DNA of 64,000 nucleotides from Undibacterium sp049340185 (GCF_049340185.1 NZ_JBMPPC010000010.1:1-64000); one strand, 5' to 3'. Positions 26,473 through 36,738 are shown, counted from the first letter of the stretch. Notes: generated by a model not told the origin, from the letters alone. Numbers and translations: made by a program.

Positions 26473-28521
26473 TTGTCTATAGATAGCATCCTCAGCCGTA
26501 TCGCAGAAGCCAGGTTGCAAGATCCTGCGTATCGCGACATCCGTTTTTTACGCGAGCTGATTGCCTGCCTACGCCCCACCCACCCGCATAAAATCAATCA
26601 GGCGACTGATAATATTCGCGCCTTGTGTTACGTCTTGCATCAGCATCCAGCTCGTGCCAGAGAACTGCGCGAATACCTTGCCTGCATCCTGACCACTCGC
26701 AAGACAGTTCATCTGCTGACCGATACCGGCATCACTCAAAACATCGGTTTCTGGGCTGCTGCATCACAACGATTTGCAGAAAAATTCTTACCGCCGCTAG
26801 TCAATGACGACTATATCAAGGATGTGTTCGGACTATTATTTGATCAAAAGATGGATCACCATTGGGTCGGCGGTGTCGCGGACCAAATCTGGCTGGATCT
26901 GTTTCAGTGTCTGGGATCCAGGGTCAGCAATCCGCGTGCTACCTACGCGATTCTGACCAACGATGTGTTGAGTGCGATACAGGTTCTATCTTATCGCATC
27001 ACCACGATCGGGCTGGAAGCTGAACTGGTCAGAAATTATCCTGATATAGAAAAATTCGAATCCCCTTTCCTGCGTCAAAACGATGCCATCAACGATTACG
27101 TGACCCAATATAGCAACTGGTTGATCGATAAAAAAATTGAGCGCGAGGATAGCTTGCAGATTGAAGTTCTGCTGACGCAATGTGAAGAAGTCGTACAAAA
27201 AATCCGTAAAGTAGCAGCACTGCAAGGTGTATCCGTCAGCCTGACGCGTCTGCTGTTACGCCTGACACAGAGTATTCGCCGCTTGAGGACGATACTAAGT
27301 TTATTGGATTCTCGCAGCACAAATGATGCCAACAAAATCGGCGTTGGTCTGTTAAAAGAACTGGTACTGGCAGACAACAAAAGCAGCAGCATTCGCGACC
27401 TGATGCAAACCAATACCGAGTTGCTGTCACTGCAAATGACCGAGCGTGCCGGCAAAAGCGGCGAACACTACGTCACCAGCAACCGCAGCGAATGGTACGC
27501 CATGATGCGCTCTGCGCTCGGAGCGGGCTTCATTGTCGGCTTTATGGCGATGATCAAAATTCTGTTCAGCAAACTGATCATGGCGCCATTTGGCTATGCT
27601 GTTTTGTACAGTTTGAATTATTCCTTTGGCTTCATGCTGGTACATGTTTTGCACATGACAATCGCGACCAAGCAGCCAGCGATGACGGCGGCATTGATTG
27701 CCAGATCGATCGATCAGGGCAAACAAAAACTCGATGAACTGGTCGAGCTGATCGTCCGAGTTTTGCGCTCGCAGTTTATTGCGATTATCGGTAATATCGG
27801 GCTCGCGATACCAACTGCCTACGCAATTGCCTGGGCATGGTATGCGATCAATGGTCATCACCTGGTCTCGCCAGATAAAGCCCATCATTTGCTAGGGGAT
27901 ATCGATCCCTTTCACAGCCTCGCACTACCGCATGCGGCGATTGCAGGCGTCTGTCTGTTTTTATCAGGACTGATTTCGGGGTACTACGACAATAAGGCGA
28001 GTTATTCGAATATTCCGGCGCGCCTGCGTCAACTGGTCTGGCTCAGAAAATTATTAGGAGAACAGCGGCTGCAACGTACTACTGACTATATTGGCGACAA
28101 CCTCGGCGCCTTGGCAGGTAATTTTTTCTTTGGCGTGATGTTGGGCACCATAGGCCAGCTAGGTGTGTTTTTTGGTTTGCCGGTTGATATACGGCACATT
28201 ACGTTTTCGAGTGCGAACTTTGCTTTTGCTCTGGTCGGGCTGGATCATGTGATGTCGTGGCAAGTCGTTGCCACGTCGCTGAGTGGCATTATGCTGATCG
28301 GGCTGGTGAATTTGGGAGTGAGTTTTAGCCTGGCGATGATGGTGGCGCTACGCTCAAGACGAGTCAGTTTTGGTCAGGGCAATACCTTGAACAGATTACT
28401 CTGGAAACGTTTTATGACAGGCACCAGAGATTTTTTCCTGCCTCCGAAAGATCTGCTCGCTGAGGTAACGGACACACAAGCAAACTCCGCAGAAAAAACG
28501 AACGACAAGCCACCTCATTAA
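26473..28521 (+). CDS. COG4389 'site-specific recombinase' family membrane protein
   Basis: A 682-residue protein of the family named site-specific recombinase (PF10136, Gcr type). The start is TTG with AGGAG about 6 bases upstream. Residues 1-330 are soluble and mostly helical; from about residue 345 on, six to seven hydrophobic segments follow (SALGAGFIVGFMAMIKILFS, FMLVHVLHMTIATKQP, AIIGNIGLAIPTAYAIAWAW). I see no integrase tyrosine or resolvase serine motif, so the family name should not be read as an activity. A DUF4239 gene follows after 45 bases. Confidence 0.8.
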   Translation: MSIDSILSRIAEARLQDPAYRDIRFLRELIACLRPTHPHKINQATDNIRALCYVLHQHPARARELREYLACILTTRKTVHLLTDTGITQNIGFWAAASQRFAEKFLPPLVNDDYIKDVFGLLFDQKMDHHWVGGVADQIWLDLFQCLGSRVSNPRATYAILTNDVLSAIQVLSYRITTIGLEAELVRNYPDIEKFESPFLRQNDAINDYVTQYSNWLIDKKIEREDSLQIEVLLTQCEEVVQKIRKVAALQGVSVSLTRLLLRLTQSIRRLRTILSLLDSRSTNDANKIGVGLLKELVLADNKSSSIRDLMQTNTELLSLQMTERAGKSGEHYVTSNRSEWYAMMRSALGAGFIVGFMAMIKILFSKLIMAPFGYAVLYSLNYSFGFMLVHVLHMTIATKQPAMTAALIARSIDQGKQKLDELVELIVRVLRSQFIAIIGNIGLAIPTAYAIAWAWYAINGHHLVSPDKAHHLLGDIDPFHSLALPHAAIAGVCLFLSGLISGYYDNKASYSNIPARLRQLVWLRKLLGEQRLQRTTDYIGDNLGALAGNFFFGVMLGTIGQLGVFFGLPVDIRHITFSSANFAFALVGLDHVMSWQVVATSLSGIMLIGLVNLGVSFSLAMMVALRSRRVSFGQGNTLNRLLWKRFMTGTRDFFLPPKDLLAEVTDTQANSAEKTNDKPPH

Positions 28522-28566
28522 ATGGATCTGTCGCAATCAACTTGACTATTGATCAGGACCAATCGC

Positions 28567-29340
28567 ATGGAAATTTTGTATCAGATCGACGCATGGAAAA
28601 TCGCCATCACTTTATTGATTTTTTTATTTATCGTCATTGAATTAAGTTATCGTCTAGGCACCCGTAGCGATCCTCTGGCGTATGAAAAATCCAGTTCGGT
28701 ATTTTCTACATTGATGGGTGCCGCCTTAGCACTGCTCGGATTATTGCTTGCGTTTTCTTTTGCCATGGCATCTGCACGATATGATTTACGCAAAGGCGTC
28801 ATTCTGAAAGAAGCCAATGCAATCGGCACAAGCTATCTGCGCAGTGACTTGCTCGATCCGGCAGTGAAAGACCTGGTCAAAGCCAAACTGAAAGAGTATG
28901 CAAAAGTCCGGCTTGCAGCGCATCAGACCGGTATCGATGCAAAAAAACAGCAAGACATCAGTCAGCTCACCAGCAAGTTGCAAGACGACATCTGGACCAT
29001 CGCAAGTAGTGAACTGAGGCGTGAACGGCAGATCCATAATTCCCTCTTTGTGCAGGCACTTAACGACACCATTGACGTCAGTGCAGAACAAAACGATGCC
29101 CGCGAAAATCATGTCCCGGAATCCGTATTCTGGCTGCTCTTTATCTCGGCTTTGCTGACTGCGGCGCTGAGTGGCTATGCCTGCGGCGCCATCGGCAACC
29201 GTAATCTGATGGCGACCAGTGTGTTTGCTTTATTAGTGGCTCTGGTTATTTTTTCCATCATTGACCTCGACCGGCCGCAACGTGGCCTGATTACTGTCAA
29301 TCAACATCCTATCCAAATCCTGCTTAGCAGCATGCATTAA
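28567..29340 (+). CDS. DUF4239 (bestrophin-like) membrane protein
   Basis: A 257-residue protein with four hydrophobic segments: two N-terminal (residues 10-26 and 47-70) and two near the C-terminus, with a long soluble helical part between (KEYAKVRLAAHQTG, ELRRERQIHN). This is the DUF4239 layout, distantly like bestrophin channels. The ATG has CAGGAC upstream; an earlier TTG is also in frame. It is in the same direction as the COG4389 gene and likely co-transcribed. No function is known. Confidence 0.78.
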   Translation: MEILYQIDAWKIAITLLIFLFIVIELSYRLGTRSDPLAYEKSSSVFSTLMGAALALLGLLLAFSFAMASARYDLRKGVILKEANAIGTSYLRSDLLDPAVKDLVKAKLKEYAKVRLAAHQTGIDAKKQQDISQLTSKLQDDIWTIASSELRRERQIHNSLFVQALNDTIDVSAEQNDARENHVPESVFWLLFISALLTAALSGYACGAIGNRNLMATSVFALLVALVIFSIIDLDRPQRGLITVNQHPIQILLSSMH

Positions 29341-29485
29341 CTCACCAGGCCGCCCTACAATTACGGTGCGCCTGAGAGTCAACCATGACCAGCTCTGGCG
29401 CGTTAATCACAAACGATGATCATCTGAACCCGATGGTCATTATCCTCCGCCTCTCTTTTTTGCTCACTCCATAAGGGCATCATCC

Positions 29486-30481
29486 ATGCAATTGCACCAG
29501 ACCACACTCACCCGCAGCAGCCTTGCATTCGCCATCGCACTGCTGGCCTCGCAAACCGCTTTCGCCAACGACTACAGCGCGTTGTTCAAAGCAAAGAAAT
29601 ATGATGAAGTGGAGCGCCTTGCCAGTACAAAGTTGCGTACGGAGCCAAATAATCCTGATGCATTACTGGCAAAAATCGATCTGATTTTAATGGAGAACAA
29701 AGAGAGTCGCCTGGATGATGCCAGCAAGCTTGCTGAACAATGTATCAGCGCGAATCCGAGCAATTCAGAATGTCAGGAAAGCCTCGGAAAGGTACTCGGT
29801 ACCAAGGCAATGATGGGCGGTATTATGTCCGCGATCGGTTATGCGACAAAAATCCGTGACGCATTCCAGAAAGCCGTCGAACTGGATCCAAAAAATTTCT
29901 CAGCCCGTGACGGACTTTTACAGTACTACATGCAGGCACCGGGCATCGTTGGCGGCGGCAAGGGTAAAGCGCAAAACTTCATCAACGAAACAGCAAAGAT
30001 CAGTACTGCCGCCAGTACATTGATGCAGGCCAAACTTGATTTATCTGACGAAAAATTCGCGCGCGCCGAATCCTCCGCATTATCTGTCAATGTATCGGGA
30101 TCTGACGTACTCAGCGACATGCAACGGGGTGTTTTACAAAACATCGGCGGCCTGTATGTACAACAAAAAAAATATACCGAGGCAACGCGGATTTTTCAGG
30201 AGATCCAACAACGGTTTCCGGATAAAGATACTGGTACTTATGGTATGGCAAGGGCGTTGCAGGAACAGGGATTACACAAAGATGCCTTGAATTATTTTGA
30301 AAAAGCACTCGCCGTTGAAACCCATGCTTACACCTACTACCGTATGGCGCAATGCTGGCAAGCCATCAGCGATAAAGTGAAGGCGATTGCAACATTCGAA
30401 AAAGCACTGAGTTTCAAACCACAACTGCAAAAACGTATGAAAGAAGATGCCGAGACGCAACTAAAAGCCCTGCGCGGCTAA
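29486..30481 (+). CDS. Secreted TPR-repeat protein
   Basis: A 331-residue protein with a signal peptide (residues 1-27, ending AFAND). The rest is helical with tetratricopeptide-like units, e.g. GTYGMARALQEQGLHKDALNYFEKALAV and TYYRMAQCWQAISDKVKAIATFEKAL, given in part. A Gly-rich IVGGGKGKA segment sits mid-protein. TPR proteins bind other proteins; no partner can be named. It stands alone, with 145 bases before it and 320 after. Confidence 0.82.
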   Translation: MQLHQTTLTRSSLAFAIALLASQTAFANDYSALFKAKKYDEVERLASTKLRTEPNNPDALLAKIDLILMENKESRLDDASKLAEQCISANPSNSECQESLGKVLGTKAMMGGIMSAIGYATKIRDAFQKAVELDPKNFSARDGLLQYYMQAPGIVGGGKGKAQNFINETAKISTAASTLMQAKLDLSDEKFARAESSALSVNVSGSDVLSDMQRGVLQNIGGLYVQQKKYTEATRIFQEIQQRFPDKDTGTYGMARALQEQGLHKDALNYFEKALAVETHAYTYYRMAQCWQAISDKVKAIATFEKALSFKPQLQKRMKEDAETQLKALRG

Positions 30482-30801
30482 GTTTGTCTCGTCCGCTATT
30501 TTTTCGGGCAACATCGTCACGTATCAAGCGCCTGTCACCGATACGTGACAAATTCCGCAGTATTCGGACGTTAAGGTCATTTTTGCATCAAAAAATTTGA
30601 CCTTAGCTTCTGGTCAATACACAATCTCTGTGTCACGAGGGCATCATCATTGCCCAAAAACAAGAGAGCCTGCTAAGAGCCTCTGACAAGAGAGTTTGCT
30701 TGAAGCAATATGGCGCGTTCCAGCTTCACTGCATGCCCTCTGGGCGAGACAACTCCCGAACTAACTAAGTATTCGCATCAGAATGCTGCGAAAGGTTTTA
30801 C
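30482..30801. other. RND operon upstream region
   Basis: These 320 bases hold the hairpin and promoter candidate listed at 30572-30624, then purine-rich sequence with several GAGAG and CAAGAGAG motifs. No regulator gene lies beside the efflux operon. I see no gene here. Confidence 0.5.
30572..30625 (+). promoter_or_regulatory. Candidate promoter and inverted repeat of the RND operon
   Basis: TAAGGTCA (30572-30579) is inverted as TGACCTTA (30598-30605), with T and A runs between that extend the pairing. TTGACC (30597-30602), part of the right arm, is followed after 17 bases by CACAAT (30620-30625), a possible sigma70 promoter. A repressor on the repeat would cover the -35. Confidence 0.5.
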
Positions 30802-32298
30802 ATGGCACGTCATACCAGACGATTTGCGAGCAACGCCCTAGCTGCTGTCTGTATGAGCGGGATGCTTGCTGCATGCAGCCTGAACGCAAAAAAACCGGAT
30901 CAACAACTCTTTCACGAGAGTGCCCCGCAATGGTATGCAAAAGTCTCCGATGCCGGCACCGATACCAATGCAACAGTATCCACAGAAACGAATAGCTCTC
31001 GCTTGGCAGAACTCAGCCACTGGTGGGCGAGCTGGAATGACCCCACGCTCAGCGCATTACAGACGTATGCACAGCAACATAGCCATACGCTGGCACAAGC
31101 TACTGCACGTATCGCCCAAGCGCGTGCCGATGCCAGCGCAGCAGGTGCTGCGCTCTGGCCCAGTCTGAATCTGACTGCCAGCGTGACGAATGGCCGTAAT
31201 CCGCAATTACTACAAAGTACAAAACAAACGACCGCCATTGCGGGGCTCGACGCGCACTGGGAAATTGATCTGTTTGGCGCTGTATCGATCGCCCGCAGCG
31301 GGATACTGGCACGCCTCAATGCCAGGGAACTCGAATGGCATGATGCAAGAATCAGCCTGGCAGCCGAGGTGGCAAACACTTATGTCAGCTTGCGTCATTG
31401 CGAGGCGCAAACCGGTTTGCAGCAAGCAACCGTCCAATCGCAACAGCTCGCGTTGGAATTAGTTGTGCAAAAAGCCGCTGCTGGCTTTGTCTCACCACTT
31501 GATCTGGCACAGCAAAGAGCCATACTCGCCAGTGCACAAACACAATGGCAACAAAAAATGAGCGAATGCGCCATCGTGCTAAAAGCGCTGATGGTATTGA
31601 CAGCAATGCCAGAGCCAGAACTGAAGGATTTGCTGACTGGTGTACACGGTCAATTACCGCAGGTCCCTAGCTTCGCCGTCGCAGCCATACCAGCAAATGT
31701 GTTACTAAAACGCCCTGATTTGCGTGCTGCTTTACAGACACTGATTGCCAGCGCATCGGAAATCGGTGTTGCAGAAGCCAAGCGTTATCCCTCAATTTCA
31801 CTACTGGGATCGATCAATGTATTTGGCGTGCGCGTTGCCGGTCAAACGGTGCGGGATAGTAGCTGGTCATTCGGGCCAAGTCTGGATTTACCCTTGTTTG
31901 ATGCGGGTAAACGCAAAGCCGCGGTGGATAGCGCATCGGCTCGCTACGAAGAGAACCTTTCAGGCTTTCGTCAGCAAAGCTTAGTCGCCATCAAAGAAGT
32001 CGAGGAAGCACTGGTCCGGCTGGAATCGGCGAATCAACTACTACTCCATTATCAGGCAATCGATACAGCACGGACACAAGCTTTGCGAAGTGCAGAGGCC
32101 GGCCTGCGAGCGGGCAGTATCAGCACATTGGAAAAAGAAGACGCACTCAGACAGCAGCTCGCCAGTCAGCAACAAAAATTGCAATTACAACGCGATCAGG
32201 CCAGCGCCTGGATCGCCTTATACAAAGCGGTTGGTGGTGACTGGTCCGATGCGGCCAGTTCACCAGACTCACCCATCGCACACAACGAACAAAAATAA
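30802..32298 (+). CDS. RND efflux outer-membrane lipoprotein (NodT/OprM family)
   Basis: A 498-residue outer-membrane factor with lipobox LAAC (Cys about residue 25). The two OEP repeats are recognisable, with WWASWNDPTLSALQTYAQQ near 72 and SFGPSLDLPLFDAGKRKAAV near 355. It forms the TolC-like exit duct of a tripartite pump. It is the first gene of an operon with the adaptor (24 bases on) and pump. The frame begins inside a short alternative ORF that I rejected. Confidence 0.92.
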   Translation: MARHTRRFASNALAAVCMSGMLAACSLNAKKPDQQLFHESAPQWYAKVSDAGTDTNATVSTETNSSRLAELSHWWASWNDPTLSALQTYAQQHSHTLAQATARIAQARADASAAGAALWPSLNLTASVTNGRNPQLLQSTKQTTAIAGLDAHWEIDLFGAVSIARSGILARLNARELEWHDARISLAAEVANTYVSLRHCEAQTGLQQATVQSQQLALELVVQKAAAGFVSPLDLAQQRAILASAQTQWQQKMSECAIVLKALMVLTAMPEPELKDLLTGVHGQLPQVPSFAVAAIPANVLLKRPDLRAALQTLIASASEIGVAEAKRYPSISLLGSINVFGVRVAGQTVRDSSWSFGPSLDLPLFDAGKRKAAVDSASARYEENLSGFRQQSLVAIKEVEEALVRLESANQLLLHYQAIDTARTQALRSAEAGLRAGSISTLEKEDALRQQLASQQQKLQLQRDQASAWIALYKAVGGDWSDAASSPDSPIAHNEQK

Positions 32299-32321
32299 AA
32301 AAACTCATCCGGAGTCGGCAC

Positions 32322-33524
32322 ATGAAGTACGCACTCAAGCATTTTAAATTGATCGCCATCGCAGGCGTCGCCTTAGTGTTGTTATTGTTTGTCTTCGCTA
32401 GAAAAGCGCAGACGGCCGACCAATCCACTGGCAACCAGAGTGCCAAAGGCCTCGTCGGACGTCCGTCGCTGAGCGTCACGCTCGCACCGGTACAAACAGC
32501 AAACTGGGCCAGCAGTTTATCTGCTAACGGCAGCATCGCAGCCTGGCAAGAAGCGATTATCGGTGCGGAGCTCAATGGCATCCGCCTGAGTGACATATCG
32601 GCGCAGATCGGCGATAAGGTAAAACGCGGCCAGGTACTCGCCCGCTTTTCAACAGACACGATCAATACAGAGGTCGCGCAGCAAGAAGCGCAATTAGCCG
32701 AGGCTGAAGCGAATCTCGCAGAAGCCCAGAGCAATGCCCGTCGCGCCATGCAATTGAAAGAAAGCGGCGCCATCAGCATCCAGCAGATCAACCAATATGC
32801 CACCCTGAGAAACACCGCATCGGCAAGAGTCTCGGCGGCAAAGGCCGGCTTACAAGCGGCACGGCTGCGCCTCAGACAAACTCATGTGGTCGCGCCAGAT
32901 GACGGCATTATTTCAGCCAGGGCTGCAACAGTCGGCGCGGTTACGCAAAGCGGCCAAGAGTTGTTTCGCCTGATACGTCAGGGCAAGCTTGAATGGCGTG
33001 CTGAAATGACCGCCGAAGAAAGTGCACGCATCAGTATCGGACAAAATGTGATGATGATTGCCAATGATGGCAGCAGTATCAAAGGTAAAGTCCGCATGCT
33101 GGCACCCACGATCGACCCGCAAACGCGTAAAACTCTCGTCTACGTCGACTTGCCGGAAATAGGAAACACAAAAAACATCCGTCCAGGAATGTTTGCCAAA
33201 GGCGAGTTTTTACTAGGTGACAATAATGCCGCCTCCGTGCCAAGTGCCGCACTGGTATTGCGCGATGGCTATGCCAGCGTCTTCGTCGTCGACGCCCCAG
33301 GCAGTAATGGCATAGGCAAAGCCCGGCAAGTTCGCGTCACCACAGGCCGGACGCTGGCAGGCCGCACCGAAATCCTGAGCGCTGCCGGTGAGGCCACAGG
33401 CGTCAATAAGCTGGGCAAAGTCATTGATAGCGGCGCTGGCTTCCTCGCCGATGGAGACACTGTGCGTATCGTCGATGCCGCGACCATGAAGAGCAATGAC
33501 AACCCATCCGTCAGCGGTAAATAA
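32322..33524 (+). CDS. RND efflux periplasmic adaptor (MFP)
   Basis: A 400-residue membrane fusion protein. An N-terminal membrane anchor (residues 10-24) is followed by a barrel-sandwich hybrid (LSANGSIAAWQEAIIGAELN and VVAPDDGIISARAA), a helical hairpin rich in Ala/Glu/Gln (about 105-170) and beta-barrel domains. It links the inner-membrane pump to the outer-membrane duct. It lies between the two other pump genes, with GGAG before the ATG. Confidence 0.92.
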   Translation: MKYALKHFKLIAIAGVALVLLLFVFARKAQTADQSTGNQSAKGLVGRPSLSVTLAPVQTANWASSLSANGSIAAWQEAIIGAELNGIRLSDISAQIGDKVKRGQVLARFSTDTINTEVAQQEAQLAEAEANLAEAQSNARRAMQLKESGAISIQQINQYATLRNTASARVSAAKAGLQAARLRLRQTHVVAPDDGIISARAATVGAVTQSGQELFRLIRQGKLEWRAEMTAEESARISIGQNVMMIANDGSSIKGKVRMLAPTIDPQTRKTLVYVDLPEIGNTKNIRPGMFAKGEFLLGDNNAASVPSAALVLRDGYASVFVVDAPGSNGIGKARQVRVTTGRTLAGRTEILSAAGEATGVNKLGKVIDSGAGFLADGDTVRIVDAATMKSNDNPSVSGK

Positions 33525-33586
33525 AACATTCTGAAAACATTCTGCAGACGCTCAGAAGACGCACAAAGGAAGTACAGGGATACCGC

Positions 33587-36500
33587 ATGATTAATTTTTC
33601 TTCTTGGTCGATCAAAACACCGATACCGGCACTGTTGCTGTTCATTTTACTGACGCTGGCAGGCCTGCTCGGCTTTCATACGATGAAGGTGCAGGATTTC
33701 CCCGATATCGAATTGCCGATGATTACGGTATCGACCGCACTGCCCGGTGCAGCACCGGCACAGATAGAAACCGAGATTACCCGCAAGCTGGAAAACGCTC
33801 TCGGTACCATGCAGGGCGTCAAGCATTTATATTCGACCGTACAGGATGGCGTGTCGCTGACGACAATTGAATTCGTCCTCGAAAAACCGATCATCGAAGC
33901 ACTCGACGATGTACGAAATGCCGTCAGCACCGTGCGCGGTGAATTGCCTGGCGATGTCAAAGACCCCATCATCAGCAAGCTGGAGTTCTCAGGCGTACCG
34001 TTTCTGGTCTACACCGTCGCCTCGTCCAAGCTCGATGAAGAAGCTTTGTCCTGGCTGGTCGACAATCAGATGACCAAGGCATTGATGTCAGTGCCGGGTC
34101 TGGGCAAAGTCGCGCGTGTCGGCGGCGTGAACCGTGAAGTGCTGGTCGAATTACACCCCACAGAAATGGCAGCATTGAATGTATCCGCGACAGAAATTTC
34201 CCGTCAACTATGGCAAGTACAGCGTGATGCGTCTGGCGGCAGAGCGGGCGTTGGTAATAAGGAGCAGGCTGTCCGCACCGTTGCCACGGTCGCCAGTGCC
34301 GATGAACTTGCCAATCTCGAACTTAATTTAAGCGATGGTCGTCGCATCCAACTCAAACAGATTGCGACAGTAAAAGATACCGCAGCAGAGCGCCGCTCCA
34401 TCGCGCTGCTCGATGGTAAACCTGTAGTCGGATTTGAAGTAACACGAAGCCGTGGTGCCAGCGAAATCACCGTCGCCAAAGGTGTTCGCGAGGCAATCGA
34501 CAAATTACTGTTATCACATCCCGATCTGAAACTGGACGAAGCCTACAACATGGTGGAACCGGTTCAGGAATCGTTTAATGGTTCTATGTATCTGCTATTT
34601 GAAGGTGCTCTGCTGGCGGTGCTGGTGGTCTGGTGGTTCTTGCGGGACTGGCGCGCAACACTAGTCTCTGCGGCGGCGCTACCTCTGTCGGTCATCCCGA
34701 CCTTTTTGGGTATGTATCTTTTTGACTTCACGCTGAATACCGTCACACTGCTATCGCTGGCTCTGGTGGTTGGCATTCTGGTCGACGATGCGATCGTTGA
34801 AATTGAAAATATTGTGCGGCATCTTCGCATGGGTAAGACGCCGTATCAGGCCGCAATGGAAGCCGCGGATGAAATAGGATTAGCAGTAATTGCAACCACC
34901 TTTACCCTGGTTGCGGTATTTCTACCAACAGCGTTCATGAGCGGTATCGCTGGTAAATTTTTTAAACAATTTGGCTGGACCGCAGCACTGGCTGTGATCG
35001 CCTCGCTGGTCGTTGCGCGCTTGTTGACACCAATGATGGCGGCGTATTTTTTAAAACCAATTGTTCATCCCGCCGCTGACAGCAAGCTGATGCAGCGTTA
35101 TATGCAACTTGCTGACTGGTGTCTGGAACACCGGCTGATGACGTCGATATTGGCAGGTGTGTTTTTCTTTGGCTCACTGGCATTAGTCCCCTTCTTGCCA
35201 ACCGGCTTTGTGCCACCAGATGACCGTTCACAAACAGTCGTTAAACTCGAACTGGCGCCGGGCAGCAGTTTTCAGGACACCTTAGCGATAGCCGAGCAAG
35301 CCAGAAAATTACTCGAAAAACGTAAAGATATCGTCAAAATCTATACCTCCGTGGGCGGCGGCAGCGCAGGCTCAGATCCGTTTGGAGAAGGCGGTATCAG
35401 CTCAGTTAATAAAGCGAATCTGACGCTCACCTTAAGCCCGCGTTCTCAGCGCAGCGAGAGTAAAACCGCCATCGAAGCCCAACTGCGTCAGAGCTTGCAG
35501 GTTTTACCAGGAGTACGCACCAGCATTGGTCTGGGCGGTAGTGGTGAGAAGTTCCAGCTGGCGCTGAGCGGTGATAATCCGGAGACGCTCAATAGCGCGG
35601 CAGAAGCTGTATTGCGTGATCTGCGCACACTGCCAAGTGTCGGGGCGATCAGCTCCAGCGCCAGCCTACTACGTCCTGAGGTGGTGATCCGCCCTGATAG
35701 CGCTCGCGCTGCCGATCTCGGTGTCAGCACGGTCGCGATTGCCGAAACGATCCGTATCGCCACCGTCGGAGATTACGATACCGGTCTGGCGAAACTGAAT
35801 TTACCGGAACGGCAAATACCGGTCGTAGTGCGCTTTCCAGTGACGGCACGGTCGGATATCAGTCAGCTGGCACAGCTTTCTGTGCCAGGTAAAAATACTC
35901 ACGTCATGCTAGGCCAGGTTGCCGATCTGAGCATGGGCAGTGGCCCGACCCAGATCAGCAGAATGGATCGGTCTCGCAACGTCACATTCAATATCGAATT
36001 GAATGATCAGACCTTGGGTGAAGTCAGTGACGCAGTAGATCAGCTCGCTAGTTTAAAAAATCTGCCTGCGGGAGTCACACGTATGGAAATCGGTGATGCC
36101 GAAGAAATGAAAACGCTGTTCGCCAGCTTCGGCCTCGCCATGCTCACCGGTGTGCTGTGTATCTACATGGTGCTGGTATTGCTGTTCCATGATTTTATGC
36201 AGCCAGTCACGATTCTCGCAGCGCTCCCGCTGTCTATCGGCGGTGCGTTTGTCGCATTACTGGTAACGCGCAGCGCCTTCTCAATGCCGTCACTCATCGG
36301 ACTAATTATGCTCATGGGTATTGCAACAAAAAATTCGATTCTGCTGGTCGAATACGCCATCGTCGCCCGCCGCAATGGTATGTCACGCCGGGCGGCATTG
36401 CTCGATGCCGGTCATAAGCGGGCACGCCCTATCGTGATGACAACCATTGCCATGGGTGCCGGTATGCTGCCGATTGCACTCGGTATCGGCATCGACCCCA

Positions 36501-36655
36501 GCTTCCGCGCACCGATGGCGATTGCGGTGATCGGTGGCCTGATCACATCGACGTTATTATCTTTGCTGGTGGTGCCGGTGGTGTTTACTTATATCGATGA
36601 TCTGCTGCAAAAGCTAACATCCCGGTTCAGCAAGAGAGCATCGTCCGCATCGTAA
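33587..36655 (+). CDS. RND efflux inner-membrane pump (HAE1/AcrB type)
   Basis: A 1022-residue proton-driven pump with twelve membrane helices and two large periplasmic loops. Helix 4 has LVVGILVDDAIVEIENIVRH with acidic residues for proton relay; the second half has LIMLMGIATKNSILLVEYA. MKVQDFPDIELPMITV and the start NFSSWSIKTPIPALLLF are typical of the HAE1-like group that lacks a glutamine-rich tail. Substrates cannot be predicted. It completes a three-gene pump; no TetR or MarR gene adjoins it. Confidence 0.93.
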   Translation: MINFSSWSIKTPIPALLLFILLTLAGLLGFHTMKVQDFPDIELPMITVSTALPGAAPAQIETEITRKLENALGTMQGVKHLYSTVQDGVSLTTIEFVLEKPIIEALDDVRNAVSTVRGELPGDVKDPIISKLEFSGVPFLVYTVASSKLDEEALSWLVDNQMTKALMSVPGLGKVARVGGVNREVLVELHPTEMAALNVSATEISRQLWQVQRDASGGRAGVGNKEQAVRTVATVASADELANLELNLSDGRRIQLKQIATVKDTAAERRSIALLDGKPVVGFEVTRSRGASEITVAKGVREAIDKLLLSHPDLKLDEAYNMVEPVQESFNGSMYLLFEGALLAVLVVWWFLRDWRATLVSAAALPLSVIPTFLGMYLFDFTLNTVTLLSLALVVGILVDDAIVEIENIVRHLRMGKTPYQAAMEAADEIGLAVIATTFTLVAVFLPTAFMSGIAGKFFKQFGWTAALAVIASLVVARLLTPMMAAYFLKPIVHPAADSKLMQRYMQLADWCLEHRLMTSILAGVFFFGSLALVPFLPTGFVPPDDRSQTVVKLELAPGSSFQDTLAIAEQARKLLEKRKDIVKIYTSVGGGSAGSDPFGEGGISSVNKANLTLTLSPRSQRSESKTAIEAQLRQSLQVLPGVRTSIGLGGSGEKFQLALSGDNPETLNSAAEAVLRDLRTLPSVGAISSSASLLRPEVVIRPDSARAADLGVSTVAIAETIRIATVGDYDTGLAKLNLPERQIPVVVRFPVTARSDISQLAQLSVPGKNTHVMLGQVADLSMGSGPTQISRMDRSRNVTFNIELNDQTLGEVSDAVDQLASLKNLPAGVTRMEIGDAEEMKTLFASFGLAMLTGVLCIYMVLVLLFHDFMQPVTILAALPLSIGGAFVALLVTRSAFSMPSLIGLIMLMGIATKNSILLVEYAIVARRNGMSRRAALLDAGHKRARPIVMTTIAMGAGMLPIALGIGIDPSFRAPMAIAVIGGLITSTLLSLLVVPVVFTYIDDLLQKLTSRFSKRASSAS

Positions 36656-36679
36656 ATCCACCTGATGCAGCGATCCGAT

Positions 36680-36703
36680 ATGCGGGATAGCCGACGCCCG
36701 CAT
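36680..36703 (+). terminator. Hairpin after the RND operon
   Basis: ATGCGGG (36680-36686) pairs with CCCGCAT (36697-36703) over a 10-base loop, 24 bases past the pump stop. There is no T run, so termination is uncertain. Confidence 0.35.
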
Positions 36704-36738
36704 CCTCAACGGACACTCACATCCCAAACCACGTCAAT

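Noticed and set aside
26473..28521. Reading the COG4389 gene as a real recombinase or mobile element
   Set aside because: Multiple membrane segments, no catalytic motif, no att-like repeats or transposon ends nearby.
29413..29422. 10-bp palindrome GATGATCATC in the spacer before the TPR gene
   Set aside because: Too short to distinguish from chance; no promoter elements around it.
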